Shown piece after piece: positions 18,971 through 27,522 of a stretch of DNA of 41,071 nucleotides (the first letter of the stretch is position 1; every line of letters starts with the position of its first letter). The position numbers and the translations under genes were made by a program. A model generated the notes under the pieces. It did no database searches. It was not told the origin of the DNA and worked only from the letters and a program-made list of their open reading frames with translations. The DNA comes from an uncultured Acetobacteraceae bacterium (GTDB taxonomy: Bacteria > Pseudomonadota > Alphaproteobacteria > Acetobacterales > Acetobacteraceae), in assembly GCA_903847525.1 (NCBI GenBank), contig CAINEA010000867.1, forward strand, positions 1 to 41,071, written 5' to 3'.

Positions 18971-19816
18971 TCAGCATAACCAGACGCGCGGCAGCGGGCG
19001 TTCCCCGCGCAGCGCCTGTAGACCCGTCACCACCGCCCGGCGCAAGGAAGCGCCGTCAGCGGCCAGAAACCGTGCGACAAGCATGCCGTCCCAGGCGCTC
19101 GCCCCCCATTCGCCCGGCGCATCCGCCAGGGCCTCCCGCAAGCCGTCCAGCGCCGCTTCTGCGTCGGGCGCGACATGCAGCAAAGTCGCCATGGCACAGG
19201 CGCCGCCACCGATCGCCGGGCGGGCAAGTCTGGCCGCCACCTCGCCCTCCATCCGCACGGCGTCGTGCAGCAGCAGGCGACCGTCACGACGGATGCGGAT
19301 AGTGTCGCGGAAATTGGCGTGGCCGACCTGTTCGCCCATCGCAGCTCGGCCAAACACGATTGCCTCCACACCGAGAAACCAGGCATCCGACGCGAGCTCA
19401 ATCTCCAGCCGGCGATCGAGTGCGCAGCGATCGAACAGGATGGTTTCCTGCGGCAGCCATTCCATCGACGCGCCCGGCGCCACCCGAATTTCCGTGCGCA
19501 CCGTGGCGGGCGCCGCACCTTGCAATGCGCGGTAGCAGCGTTCCGCCGCCTGTCCCGCGATGGTCGCCCGCGCCCCCTCCCCGATGGCAATGGCGCTGGT
19601 CAGCCGGTCTCCAGCCGCGATGCCGCCGGCGGTGTTCAGACTGACGGCGTTGGTCCAGGCGCCGCGTTCCGGGCGCGGAAACCGCGCCTTCAGGCAACCC
19701 ATCTGCCGCAGTCCATCGAGCACCGTCTCTGTCCCGCGCAGCCGCATGGACAGGCGCAGTTCACCGACGGCACGTTGATGGGTATCGGCTTCAGACAGAG
19801 AGGCGGCGTCGTACAT
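18971..19816 (-). CDS. ureD: Urease accessory protein UreD
   Basis: A 281-residue UreD, the scaffold through which nickel reaches apo-urease. Family blocks KARFPRPERGAWTNAVSLNTAGGIAAGDRLTSAIAIGEGARATIAGQAAERCYR and LPQETILFDRCALDRRLEIEL are present. The start at 19816 (MYDAASLSEAD) is preferred over 19864, since the longer frame reads further into urtE; the remaining overlap with urtE is 26 bp. Its position between urtE and ureA joins the importer and enzyme halves in a single operon. Confidence 0.93.
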   Translation of the reverse strand: MYDAASLSEADTHQRAVGELRLSMRLRGTETVLDGLRQMGCLKARFPRPERGAWTNAVSLNTAGGIAAGDRLTSAIAIGEGARATIAGQAAERCYRALQGAAPATVRTEIRVAPGASMEWLPQETILFDRCALDRRLEIELASDAWFLGVEAIVFGRAAMGEQVGHANFRDTIRIRRDGRLLLHDAVRMEGEVAARLARPAIGGGACAMATLLHVAPDAEAALDGLREALADAPGEWGASAWDGMLVARFLAADGASLRRAVVTGLQALRGERPLPRVWLC

Positions 19817-20486
19817 CCTGCTCGTCGAGCTCCTCGCGTTTGCCGGACAGCACGACATCGCCACGATCCATCACAACGATGGTTTGTGCCAGTTCACGGG
19901 CGAAATCGAAATACTGCTCGACCAGCAGGATGGCCATGTCTCCGCGTTGACGCAACAAGGCGATCACGCGGCCGATATCCTTGATGATGCTGGGCTGGAT
20001 GCCCTCGGTCGGCTCGTCCAGCACGAGCAAGCGCGGTTTCATGATCAGCGCGCGCGCGATCGCCAATTGCTGTTGCTGTCCGCCGGACAGATCGCCGCCG
20101 CGCCGGCCCAGCATGGTCTTCAAGACCGGGAAAAGCTCATACGTTTCGTCGGGAATTCGCCTTTCGCGTCGGGGAAGCACAGCAAAGCCGGTCTCCAAAT
20201 TCTCCTGCACCGTCAGTAGCGGAAAAATATCGCGTCCCTGCGGCACCCAGGAAATCCCACGCTTGGCCCGCTCATAGATCGGCAGACGGGAAATATCCTC
20301 GCCCTCCCACCGGATCGTCCCGGCGGATATGGGATGCGCACCCGTGACCGCACGCAGCAGGCTGGTCTTACCTACGCCGTTGCGACCCATGATGCAGGTA
20401 ACGGCACCGACTTCCGCGGTCAGCGAAACCTTCCGCAGTGCGATGGCGGCGCCATAATACAGATCGACGTTTTCTACGCTCAGCAT
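19791..20486 (-). CDS. urtE: Urea ABC transporter ATPase UrtE
   Basis: A 231-residue LivF-type ATPase of the urea importer. Walker A GRNGVGKTS, signature LSGGQQQ, Walker B LLVLDEPTEGIQPSIIKDIG and the H-loop VEQYFDFA are intact; the EGIQPSIIKDI stretch is typical of UrtE. The start at 20486 (MLSVENVDLYYG) has GGGGG eight bases upstream; a GTG at 20501, next to the urtD stop, is an alternative. It is followed by ureD with overlap. Confidence 0.95.
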   Translation of the reverse strand: MLSVENVDLYYGAAIALRKVSLTAEVGAVTCIMGRNGVGKTSLLRAVTGAHPISAGTIRWEGEDISRLPIYERAKRGISWVPQGRDIFPLLTVQENLETGFAVLPRRERRIPDETYELFPVLKTMLGRRGGDLSGGQQQQLAIARALIMKPRLLVLDEPTEGIQPSIIKDIGRVIALLRQRGDMAILLVEQYFDFARELAQTIVVMDRGDVVLSGKREELDEQDVRRRLSV

Positions 20487-20501
20487 TTTAACGGCCCCCA
20501 C

Positions 20502-21263
20502 TCATCGGCCGAGATACACTTCGACGACCCTGGGGTCCTCGCTGACAAAATCGATCGAGCCTTCCGACAGCACCGATCCCTCGTGCAGCACGGTCACCTT
20601 CACGCCCAGCGCACGGACGAAATCCATATCGTGCTCCACCACCACAACGCTGCGTGTCTTGTTGATCTCACGCAGCAGATCGGCCGTCTGCGCCGTCTCG
20701 GAATCGGTCATGCCGGCAACGGGTTCATCGACCAGTAGCAATTGTGGCTCCTGCGCCAGCAGCATGCCGATCTCCAGCCATTGCTTCTGGCCATGCGACA
20801 GGCCGGCGGATTGGCGCGCGCGAACATCGGTCAGGCGGATGGTTTCCAGAATGCTCTCGACCTTCTCGCGCTCGTCCGTGGTCTCGCGCGCCCACAGCGT
20901 GAAGCGCGGGCGCCGATCGCCGGCGAGCGACAACAGCAGATTGTCCCAGACCGTCAGCGGTTCGAACACGGTCGGCTTTTGGAACTTCCGGCCGATGCCC
21001 AGGTCGGCGATCGCGGGCTCGTCCAGCCGGGTCAGGTCGGTGTCCTTGCCGAACATCACCGTGCCGGTGTCCGGTCGGGTCTTGCCGGTGATGACGTCCA
21101 TCATCGTGGTTTTGCCGGCGCCGTTCGGGCCGATCACGGCGCGCATTTCGCCGGCTTCCAGATACAACGACAGGGCGTTCAGCGCACGAAAGCCATCGAA
21201 CGTCACGGTTACGCCATCCAGATACAGCAGGGTATCGCCGGGAGGCGTTTGCAAATCGCTCAT
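20502..21263 (-). CDS. urtD: Urea ABC transporter ATPase UrtD
   Basis: A 253-residue LivG-type ATPase. Walker A GPNGAGKTT, signature LSHGQKQWLEIGMLL, Walker B LLLVDEPVAGMTDSE and H-loop VEHDMDFV are all present; the QKQWLEIGMLLAQEP block is a hallmark of UrtD. The start overlaps the urtC stop by four bases. It works as a heterodimer with UrtE. Confidence 0.96.
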   Translation of the reverse strand: MSDLQTPPGDTLLYLDGVTVTFDGFRALNALSLYLEAGEMRAVIGPNGAGKTTMMDVITGKTRPDTGTVMFGKDTDLTRLDEPAIADLGIGRKFQKPTVFEPLTVWDNLLLSLAGDRRPRFTLWARETTDEREKVESILETIRLTDVRARQSAGLSHGQKQWLEIGMLLAQEPQLLLVDEPVAGMTDSETAQTADLLREINKTRSVVVVEHDMDFVRALGVKVTVLHEGSVLSEGSIDFVSEDPRVVEVYLGR

Positions 21264-22375
21264 CCCGTCACCTCGCTGATTTTCTCTGGCGGCACCTCAT
21301 CCACCGGCCGGATGTGGCGGAAGCGGTCCAGTGCCCCGATCACGCCCTTGGGCAGGAACAGGGTCACGAAGATGAACAGCGCACCCAGCGCATACAACCA
21401 CAGTTCCGGCAGGGCGCCGGTGAAATAGGTCTTGCCGAGATTGACCAGGATGGCCCCCAGGATCGCGCCTGTCAGCGTGCCGCGGCCGCCGACCGCGACC
21501 CAGATCACCGCCTCGATCGAGTTGGCCGGCGAGAACTCGCCGGGGTTGATGATGCCGACCTGCGGCACGTACAGAGCCCCGCCGATGCCGGCCATCACGG
21601 CGGAGGCGACGAACACCACCAGCTTGTAGGATTCCGGGCGGTATCCCAGGAACCGCGTACGGCTTTCCGTATCGCGCACAGCCACCAGCACCTTGCCGAA
21701 GCGCGAGCCCACGACGAACCGGGCGGCCAAAAACATCAGGCACAGCATAACCGCCGTCGCCAGCAACAGGCCGACGCGCGTCGTGTCCGCCTGCAGCGGC
21801 ATGCCCAGAAGATCCTTGAAGTCGGTCATGCCATTATTGCCGCCAAACCCCATATCGTTGCGGAAAAAGGCCAGCAGCAACGCGTAGGTCAGTGCCTGGG
21901 TGATGATGGACAGATACACGCCGGTGACGCGCGAGCGGAACGCCAGCCAGCCGAACACCAGGGCGATCAGCGCGGGCACCAGAACCGCCATCAGCATGGC
22001 GAACGGGAACTGGTCGAAGCCATGCCAATACCAGGGCAGTTCCTTGTAGTTCAGGAACACCATGAAATCCGGCAGCACCGCGTTGCCATACACCCCGCGC
22101 GGGCCGATCTGGCGCATCAGATACATGCCCATGGCGTAGCCGCCCAAGGCGAAGAAGGCGGCATGGCCCAGGCTCAGGATGCCGGCGAACCCCCATACCA
22201 GGTCCAGCGCCAGTGCCAGCATGGCGAAGCTCAGATACTTGCCGGCCAGCGACACCGCGTAGGTTGGCACGTGCAGCGCGGAGCTTTCCGCCGTGCCCAG
22301 ATTGAGCACGGCCATTAGTATCGCGCCGCCCAGCACCAGAACGAGCGTCAGGATCGTGGAGCGAAGCGGGATCAT
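21260..22375 (-). CDS. urtC: Urea ABC transporter permease UrtC
   Basis: A 371-residue LivM-type permease with about nine or ten membrane segments. Typical blocks are DLVWGFAGILSLGHAAFFALGGYAMGMYLM and MGFGGNNGMTDF, the latter common in UrtC, followed by VAVGGRGTLTGAILGAILVN. The C-terminal end is a soluble tail. The start overlaps the urtB stop and the stop overlaps the urtD start, each by four bases. Confidence 0.95.
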   Translation of the reverse strand: MIPLRSTILTLVLVLGGAILMAVLNLGTAESSALHVPTYAVSLAGKYLSFAMLALALDLVWGFAGILSLGHAAFFALGGYAMGMYLMRQIGPRGVYGNAVLPDFMVFLNYKELPWYWHGFDQFPFAMLMAVLVPALIALVFGWLAFRSRVTGVYLSIITQALTYALLLAFFRNDMGFGGNNGMTDFKDLLGMPLQADTTRVGLLLATAVMLCLMFLAARFVVGSRFGKVLVAVRDTESRTRFLGYRPESYKLVVFVASAVMAGIGGALYVPQVGIINPGEFSPANSIEAVIWVAVGGRGTLTGAILGAILVNLGKTYFTGALPELWLYALGALFIFVTLFLPKGVIGALDRFRHIRPVDEVPPEKISEVTG

Positions 22376-23964
22376 GCCTCCACCGCCCGTCCCTTAAGCG
22401 GGAACATACCGCGCGGCTTGCGCTGGATAAACAGGATCAGCGCGACCAGAACCACAATCTTCGCCAACACGGCACCGGCAACCGGCTCGAGGAACTTGTT
22501 GAGAATGCCCAGTGTCAGCGCGCCCACCGCCGTGCCCCAAAGATTGCCGACCCCGCCAAACACCACGACCATGAAACTGTCGATGATGTAGCCCTGGCCA
22601 AGATTGGGGGAGACGTTGTCGATCTGGCTCAGCGCCACGCCCGCCATGCCCGCCACGCCCGAACCGAGGCCGAAGGTCAGCGCGTCGATCCAGGGCGTGC
22701 GAATGCCCATCGCCGCGGCCATGCGCCGGTTCTGCGTCACCGCACGCATCCGCAGGCCGAGCGAGGTATAGCGCAGCACCGCCATCAGCGTCGCCAGAAC
22801 CAGCACTGCAAACACGATGATGGTCAGGCGATTATAGGTCAGCGACAGGCCACCGAGTTGCATCGCCCCACTCATCCAGGCGGGCGTGCCGACCTCCTGG
22901 TTGGTCGGTCCGAAGATCGAGCGTATCGCCTGCTGCAGCAGAAGCGACAGACCCCAAGTGGCCAACAGCGTTTCCAGCGGCCTTCCATACAGCCAGCGGA
23001 TCAGGCTGCGTTCGATCGCGACACCGATCGCGCCGGCGACCAGGAAGGCCAGCGGCACGGCGAAGAACAGGCTGGCGCCGAACAGTCCGGGCGCATGGTT
23101 GCGGATGATCGTCTGGACAACGAAGGTGACATAGGCGCCGATCATCACCATCTCGCCGTGCGCCATGTTGATCACGCCCATCACGCCGAAGGTGATGGCA
23201 AGCCCGGTCGCGGCCAGCAGCAAAACCGAACCCAGGCTGAGGCCGTAATACACACTCTGCAGCAGGCTCCAGAGTTGCAGAGAAAAATCGATCGACTTCA
23301 CGGCCGCGGCCGCCGCTTCGACCACGGAAGGGGGCTGGTTGGTCAGGGTTGAGAGCAAGGCGCGCGCGTCGATATCGCCACGGTCGCGAAGCGTCGCAAC
23401 CGCCGCCAGACGATCGGCCTCGGAAGCGTCTCCAGCGGCGAACAAGGCGGCGGCACGCGCCTGCTCCATCGTCCGCTTCACGCCGGAATCTTTCTCCGCG
23501 GCGATCGCGCGTGTCAGTGCCGGAATGCCGGCGGGATCGCGGGACTTGAAGACCGCCTCTGCGGCGGAGGCACGTGTAGCCGCGCTGGCGTCGAACAGGC
23601 GCAGCGCGCCAAGCGCCGCGTCGACCGAACGTCGGATGGAATTGTTGACACGAACCGGGCGCACACTTCCGGGATCAGCGGCGGGCTCGCCGGTCAGCGC
23701 GGCTTGATAGCCGCCTTCAGGCAATTTGATGAACAACTGCTTGTCGGCACCCAGCACCAGACGACCATCCTGCAAGGCGCCCAGGATGGCAGCGGCCCGT
23801 GGACTGCCAGAGACGCCAAGCGCCTCTACCCCCCGCCGGATATCGTCGAAATTCTGTCCGGCCAGTGCCACGACGGCCTCGTTGGCCGCATCGTCGGCCC
23901 GGGCGCTGCTTGGGGCGCAAATTGGCGCGAGCATCAGCAGACAGAGCAAGAGGATACGCAACAT
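22372..23964 (-). CDS. urtB: Urea ABC transporter permease UrtB with periplasmic N-terminal domain
   Basis: A 530-residue permease. A signal peptide (about 1-23, ending SSARADD) is followed by about 210 residues of helical, Ala-rich, HEAT-like repeats. The LivH-type membrane domain follows from about residue 240 (GLSLGSVLLLAATGLAITFGVMGVINMAHGEMVMIGAY, later GGVGNLWGTAVGALTLG). This long N-terminal extension is usual in proteobacterial UrtB. The start at 23964 has GAAGG eight bases upstream; a frame from 24030 has no signal. It is separated from urtA by 74 bp. Confidence 0.94.
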   Translation of the reverse strand: MLRILLLCLLMLAPICAPSSARADDAANEAVVALAGQNFDDIRRGVEALGVSGSPRAAAILGALQDGRLVLGADKQLFIKLPEGGYQAALTGEPAADPGSVRPVRVNNSIRRSVDAALGALRLFDASAATRASAAEAVFKSRDPAGIPALTRAIAAEKDSGVKRTMEQARAAALFAAGDASEADRLAAVATLRDRGDIDARALLSTLTNQPPSVVEAAAAAVKSIDFSLQLWSLLQSVYYGLSLGSVLLLAATGLAITFGVMGVINMAHGEMVMIGAYVTFVVQTIIRNHAPGLFGASLFFAVPLAFLVAGAIGVAIERSLIRWLYGRPLETLLATWGLSLLLQQAIRSIFGPTNQEVGTPAWMSGAMQLGGLSLTYNRLTIIVFAVLVLATLMAVLRYTSLGLRMRAVTQNRRMAAAMGIRTPWIDALTFGLGSGVAGMAGVALSQIDNVSPNLGQGYIIDSFMVVVFGGVGNLWGTAVGALTLGILNKFLEPVAGAVLAKIVVLVALILFIQRKPRGMFPLKGRAVEA

Positions 23965-24038
23965 AACGCTTACCTTCCGCGGCTTGGATGCCGGGCAAGG
24001 GGGGATGCCCCCAGGCCCGGCTCCTCGCATTCAGCTTG

Positions 24039-25355
24039 TTATTTCGCGGAACCGCCGCACTTGCCGGTCTTGACGTTGAAGTTGCCGCAAGACATCGGCG
24101 AGCGCCAGTCGGCGATCAGGTCACGCGAACCCTCGAGGTACGGCGACCATTCGTTTGCGACGATCAGGCCCGGGGTCTGGGACACGATGTTGAACTGCCC
24201 GTTGCCCTGGATTTCCCCGATCAGCACCGGCTTGGTGATGTGATGGTTCGGCATCATCGCCGAGAAGCCACCCGACAGGTTCGGAACAGCCACGCCGATC
24301 ATGGCGTCGATCACCTTGGTTGGGTCGGTCGTTCCGGCCTTCTCTACAGCCTTCACCCACATGGCAAAGCCGATCACATGCGCTTCCATCGGGTCGTTGG
24401 TGACGCGCTTGGGGTTCTTGGTGAACGCCTGCCACTTGGCGATGAACGCCTTGTTGTCGGCGTTGTCCACGCTCATGAAGTAGTTCCATGCAGCGAGATG
24501 GCCGAGCAGCGGCTTTGTGTCGATGCCGGCCAGTTCTTCCTCGCCGACCGAGAACGCCACGACCGGAATATCGGTCGCCTTGATGCCCTGGTTGCCGAGT
24601 TCCTTGTAGAACGGCACGTTGGCGTCGCCGTTGATCGTGGAAACGACGGCGGTCTTCTTGCCGGCGGAGCCGAACTTCTTGATCGAGGCCACGATGTTCT
24701 GCCAATCCGAATGGCCGAACGGCGTGTAGTTGATCATGATGTCCTCGTCTTTGACGCCCTTCGACTTCAGGTAGGCTTCAAGGATCTTGTTGGTCGTGCG
24801 CGGATACACATAGTCGGTGCCGGCGAGCACCCAGCGCTGCACCTTCTCGTTTTCGGCCAGGTAATCAACTGCCGGGATCGCCTGCTGGTTCGGCGCCGCA
24901 CCGGTGTAGAAGACGTTCTTGCTGCTCTCCTCGCCCTCATACTGGACGGGGTAGAACAGGATGTTGTTCAGTTCCTCGAACACCGGTAGCACGGATTTGC
25001 GCGAAACCGATGTCCAGCAACCGAATACCGCGGCGACCTTCTGCACGCTGATCAGTTCGCGTGCCTTTTCGGCGAACAGCGGCCAGTTGGAAGCGGGATC
25101 GACCACCACGGCTTCCAGCTTCTTGCCGAGCAGGCCGCCTTTCTTGTTCTGCTCCTCGATCAGCATCAGCATGACGTCCTTCAGCGTGGTCTCGCTGATG
25201 GCCATGGTGCCTGAGAGTGAATGCAGGATGCCGACCTTGATCGTTCCCGTTCCCTGGGCCTGCGCCGGTGTGGAGCCGATGGCAGCGGCGGCCATGGCGG
25301 CCAAACCGAGTGCCCCCATCGCCCGCCGCGTGAGCCAATTCTTAGCGATTGTCAT
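24039..25355 (-). CDS. urtA: Urea ABC transporter substrate-binding protein UrtA
   Basis: A 438-residue periplasmic urea receptor. The signal sequence contains TRRAMGALGLAA, which fits Tat export, and ends PAQAQG. The mature part opens IKVGILHSLSGTMAISETTLKDVMLMLIEE, with later FGCWTSVSRKSVLPVFEELNNILFYPVQYEGEESSKNVFYTGAAPNQQ, which are diagnostic for UrtA. The start at 25355 has GGGGAAG upstream. The longer frame to 25445 begins before the predicted transcription start and is rejected. First gene of the urt-ure operon. Confidence 0.96.
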   Translation of the reverse strand: MTIAKNWLTRRAMGALGLAAMAAAAIGSTPAQAQGTGTIKVGILHSLSGTMAISETTLKDVMLMLIEEQNKKGGLLGKKLEAVVVDPASNWPLFAEKARELISVQKVAAVFGCWTSVSRKSVLPVFEELNNILFYPVQYEGEESSKNVFYTGAAPNQQAIPAVDYLAENEKVQRWVLAGTDYVYPRTTNKILEAYLKSKGVKDEDIMINYTPFGHSDWQNIVASIKKFGSAGKKTAVVSTINGDANVPFYKELGNQGIKATDIPVVAFSVGEEELAGIDTKPLLGHLAAWNYFMSVDNADNKAFIAKWQAFTKNPKRVTNDPMEAHVIGFAMWVKAVEKAGTTDPTKVIDAMIGVAVPNLSGGFSAMMPNHHITKPVLIGEIQGNGQFNIVSQTPGLIVANEWSPYLEGSRDLIADWRSPMSCGNFNVKTGKCGGSAK

Positions 25356-25717
25356 TAGACTTCCCCGTGTTGTTCGTAGTGACATGAAGCCAAGGTGCCT
25401 GACGCCCACACACTGCGCGCGAACGACCCCACCTGAGCGCAACAACGCAAGGTCCGTGCCATCAAAGGTAATGGTCGTTATTTCAAAGTGTTATGCGGAA
25501 AGTGCCGGCCCGTTTCAGAGGCCGCGCCGGCCGATGCCAGCCGTCGCATAAACTTTGTGCAATTTTTGCGCCCTCCTGAGGCAGGCGGCATCACATGTCA
25601 CCCGTCCGCGAGAACAATCCAAATTTCGCGAGCCGTCGTCGCGCAGAAACGTGCCTGGATGGCGGTGCGGGACGGTTTGTCTATAGTCCTTCCTCCTGAT
25701 CCCAGCCGGAGCGCCCC
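25356..25717. other. Intergenic control region between urtA and the esterase gene
   Basis: This 362-bp spacer is among the longest gene-free stretches in the window. It holds the sigma-54 promoter and the urtA leader. About 95 bp upstream of that promoter lies an imperfect dyad, GTGCAATTTTTGCGC (25557-25571), at a distance suited to an enhancer site. It does not match the NtrC consensus, because the outer bases of one half are inverted. The right end carries a TCCTCC-rich stretch and AGCCGGAGC before the esterase ATG. No small gene was seen. Confidence 0.4.
25447..25461 (-). promoter_or_regulatory. Sigma-54 (RpoN) promoter of the urt-ure operon
   Basis: On the minus strand the sequence reads TGGCACG-GACC-TTGC. 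This is a perfect match to the -24/-12 core TGGCACG-N4-TTGC with correct spacing. The predicted transcript starts near 25436, leaving a leader of about 80 nt before the urtA ATG at 25355. Sigma-54 promoters need an enhancer-binding activator, and for urea use this is usually NtrC under nitrogen limitation. I could not find a convincing NtrC site upstream, so the activator is inferred. Confidence 0.85.
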
Positions 25718-26683
25718 ATGACGCACACGCGTTTCAATCCCGAATTGTTTGCCGACGATGTCATCGACGCCGAAACTAGGGCATTGAACGCCGCGATCGT
25801 GGCAGCCATGGATGGCATGCCGGAATGGTGGGACGTGGGCGCCGAAACGGTGCGTGAAGCACGTCGGCAGGGCCGCGGACCGTTCCCGCCCACTCCGCAA
25901 TCACCGCGCGCGGTGATGCGGATGATCGAAGGTCCGGACGGCAACCGGATCCCGGTGCGCATCGTTGCCCCAGCGCACCCGCGCGGCATTTATATCCTTC
26001 TGCATGGTGGCGGTTGGGTGCTGGGCGCGTGCGACCAGCAGGACCCGATGCTGGAGCGCATTGCCGACAATGCCGGCCTTGTCTGTATCAGCGTCGAATA
26101 CCGGCTGGCGCCGGAACACCCCTACCCCGCCGGGGCGGACGATTGTGAGGCCGTGGCACTGTGGCTGGCGAAATCGGCCAAGGCAGAATTTGGTACCGAC
26201 GTGCTGACCATCGGCGGCGAGAGCGCCGGGGGCCATCTGGCAGCGGTGACGCTGCTGCGCATGCGCGACAAGCATGACTTTCGCAACTTTCGCGGCGCCA
26301 ACCTGGTGTTCGGGGCCTTCGACCTGACCATGACACCGAGCCAGCGCCAGTTCGGCAACATCCGCCTGGTCCTGCGCACGATCGATATCGAGAAATTCTG
26401 CGACGCCTTCCTGCCAGCCCAATATGACCGCCGCGCCCCCGATATCTCCCCGCTCTATGCCGATCTCAGCGGCCTATGCCCTGCCCTGTTCTCGGTCGGC
26501 ACGTCGGACGCGCTACTCGACGATACTCTATTCATGCATGGCCGGTGGATCGCCGCCGGCAACCCGGCGGAACTGGAGATCTATCCGGGCGGAGCGCATG
26601 GCTTCACGATGTTCCCTGGTGCGCTGGCGGATCGGGCACGGGCGCGGATGGACGAGTTCCTGCGCGCATCGGTGGCGGACTGA
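25718..26683 (+). CDS. Alpha/beta hydrolase, hormone-sensitive lipase family
   Basis: A 321-residue esterase of bacterial family IV (HSL-like). The oxyanion-hole motif HGGGW is at 96-100, [13 protein letters not shown] at 128-139, the nucleophile Ser169 in GESAGG, and Asp264 (GTSDALLDD) and His294 (GGAHGF) complete the triad. No signal peptide is seen, so it is likely cytoplasmic. Such enzymes hydrolyse short-chain esters or lactones. It is divergent from the urea operon, and its own promoter was not identified. Confidence 0.92.
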   Translation: MTHTRFNPELFADDVIDAETRALNAAIVAAMDGMPEWWDVGAETVREARRQGRGPFPPTPQSPRAVMRMIEGPDGNRIPVRIVAPAHPRGIYILLHGGGWVLGACDQQDPMLERIADNAGLVCISVEYRLAPEHPYPAGADDCEAVALWLAKSAKAEFGTDVLTIGGESAGGHLAAVTLLRMRDKHDFRNFRGANLVFGAFDLTMTPSQRQFGNIRLVLRTIDIEKFCDAFLPAQYDRRAPDISPLYADLSGLCPALFSVGTSDALLDDTLFMHGRWIAAGNPAELEIYPGGAHGFTMFPGALADRARARMDEFLRASVAD

Positions 26684-26782
26684 TCCGCGCTGGCGAAAGC
26701 CCGCATCGAAAACGGATCGTTAATCCTCCAAGCGCAAGCTCTGCCGGAGTGCAAAAAACTTGCGCGAAATGGATGCTCCGGC

Positions 26783-27511
26783 GTGCAGAAAAATGTCTTC
26801 CACTTTCTCGGCCGAAGGATCGAACTCTGGACCCATCCGGAGCCTGACCCCCTGGCAACGCTGATCCGCAGCACCGGGCGGTTCTACGAGCCGGACGTGC
26901 TGGCGAAGGCTCAGGAAATCTATTTGCCTGGCACGACCATCGTGGATGTCGGTGCGAATATCGGCAATCACACAGTCTTCTTTGCCACGATCCTGGGTGC
27001 GCAGGTCATCGCGATGGAACCCTACCGCCCCAATCACGACCTGCTGGAAGTGAACGTCGCCGCGAATGGGATCGGGGACCGGGTTCGCACCCATTGCCTG
27101 GCCCTCGGGGAACGAGACGGCAGCGGATCCGTGCGGATCGGCGATCCCGGCAATCTTGGGACGGTCGGGATTCAAGCAAATGGCGGCATTCAGCCAGGTG
27201 GCGGCGATATCCCCATTCGCAGCCTGGACGGCATGGCACTCGATGCACCGATCGGGTTGATCAAGATCGATGTGGAAGGCAACGAAGCCGCCGTACTGGC
27301 CGGAGCAGAGCAGACGATCCGCCGGTGGCGCCCCGACATCATCGTAGAGGCAGACGGTACGGACCGCTTTCTGGCAACCGCGCGGCAATTGCACGAATTC
27401 GGCTACGCCCGGCAAGGCCGCTATGCCTGGACGCCCACTTATCTGTTTTCCGCCATAGACCAGGGAGCCCGCATGCACAGTCTCCTCGACCTGCTCGGCA
27501 AAGCTGCCTGA
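26783..27511 (+). CDS. FkbM-family methyltransferase
   Basis: A 242-residue SAM-dependent methyltransferase. The SAM motif is VDVGANIGNHTVFFA, followed by the acidic strand end AMEPYRPN and the FkbM-typical LIKIDVEGNEAAVLAGAEQTI. The family O-methylates sugars or polyketides. The start is taken as GTG at 26783, because no in-frame ATG lies near the N-terminal block and the ATG at 26773 is in another frame; the ribosome site is weak, so the exact start is uncertain. It lies 99 bp after the esterase and converges with the regulator gene across an 11-bp gap containing a small GCCTG/CAGGC hairpin. Confidence 0.88.
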   Translation: MQKNVFHFLGRRIELWTHPEPDPLATLIRSTGRFYEPDVLAKAQEIYLPGTTIVDVGANIGNHTVFFATILGAQVIAMEPYRPNHDLLEVNVAANGIGDRVRTHCLALGERDGSGSVRIGDPGNLGTVGIQANGGIQPGGGDIPIRSLDGMALDAPIGLIKIDVEGNEAAVLAGAEQTIRRWRPDIIVEADGTDRFLATARQLHEFGYARQGRYAWTPTYLFSAIDQGARMHSLLDLLGKAA

Positions 27512-27522
27512 CGGCAGGCGGC

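Noticed and set aside
25557-25571. NtrC-binding site upstream of urtA
   Set aside because: The dyad lacks the GCAC...GTGC outer bases of the NtrC consensus, so it is kept only as an unassigned dyad.
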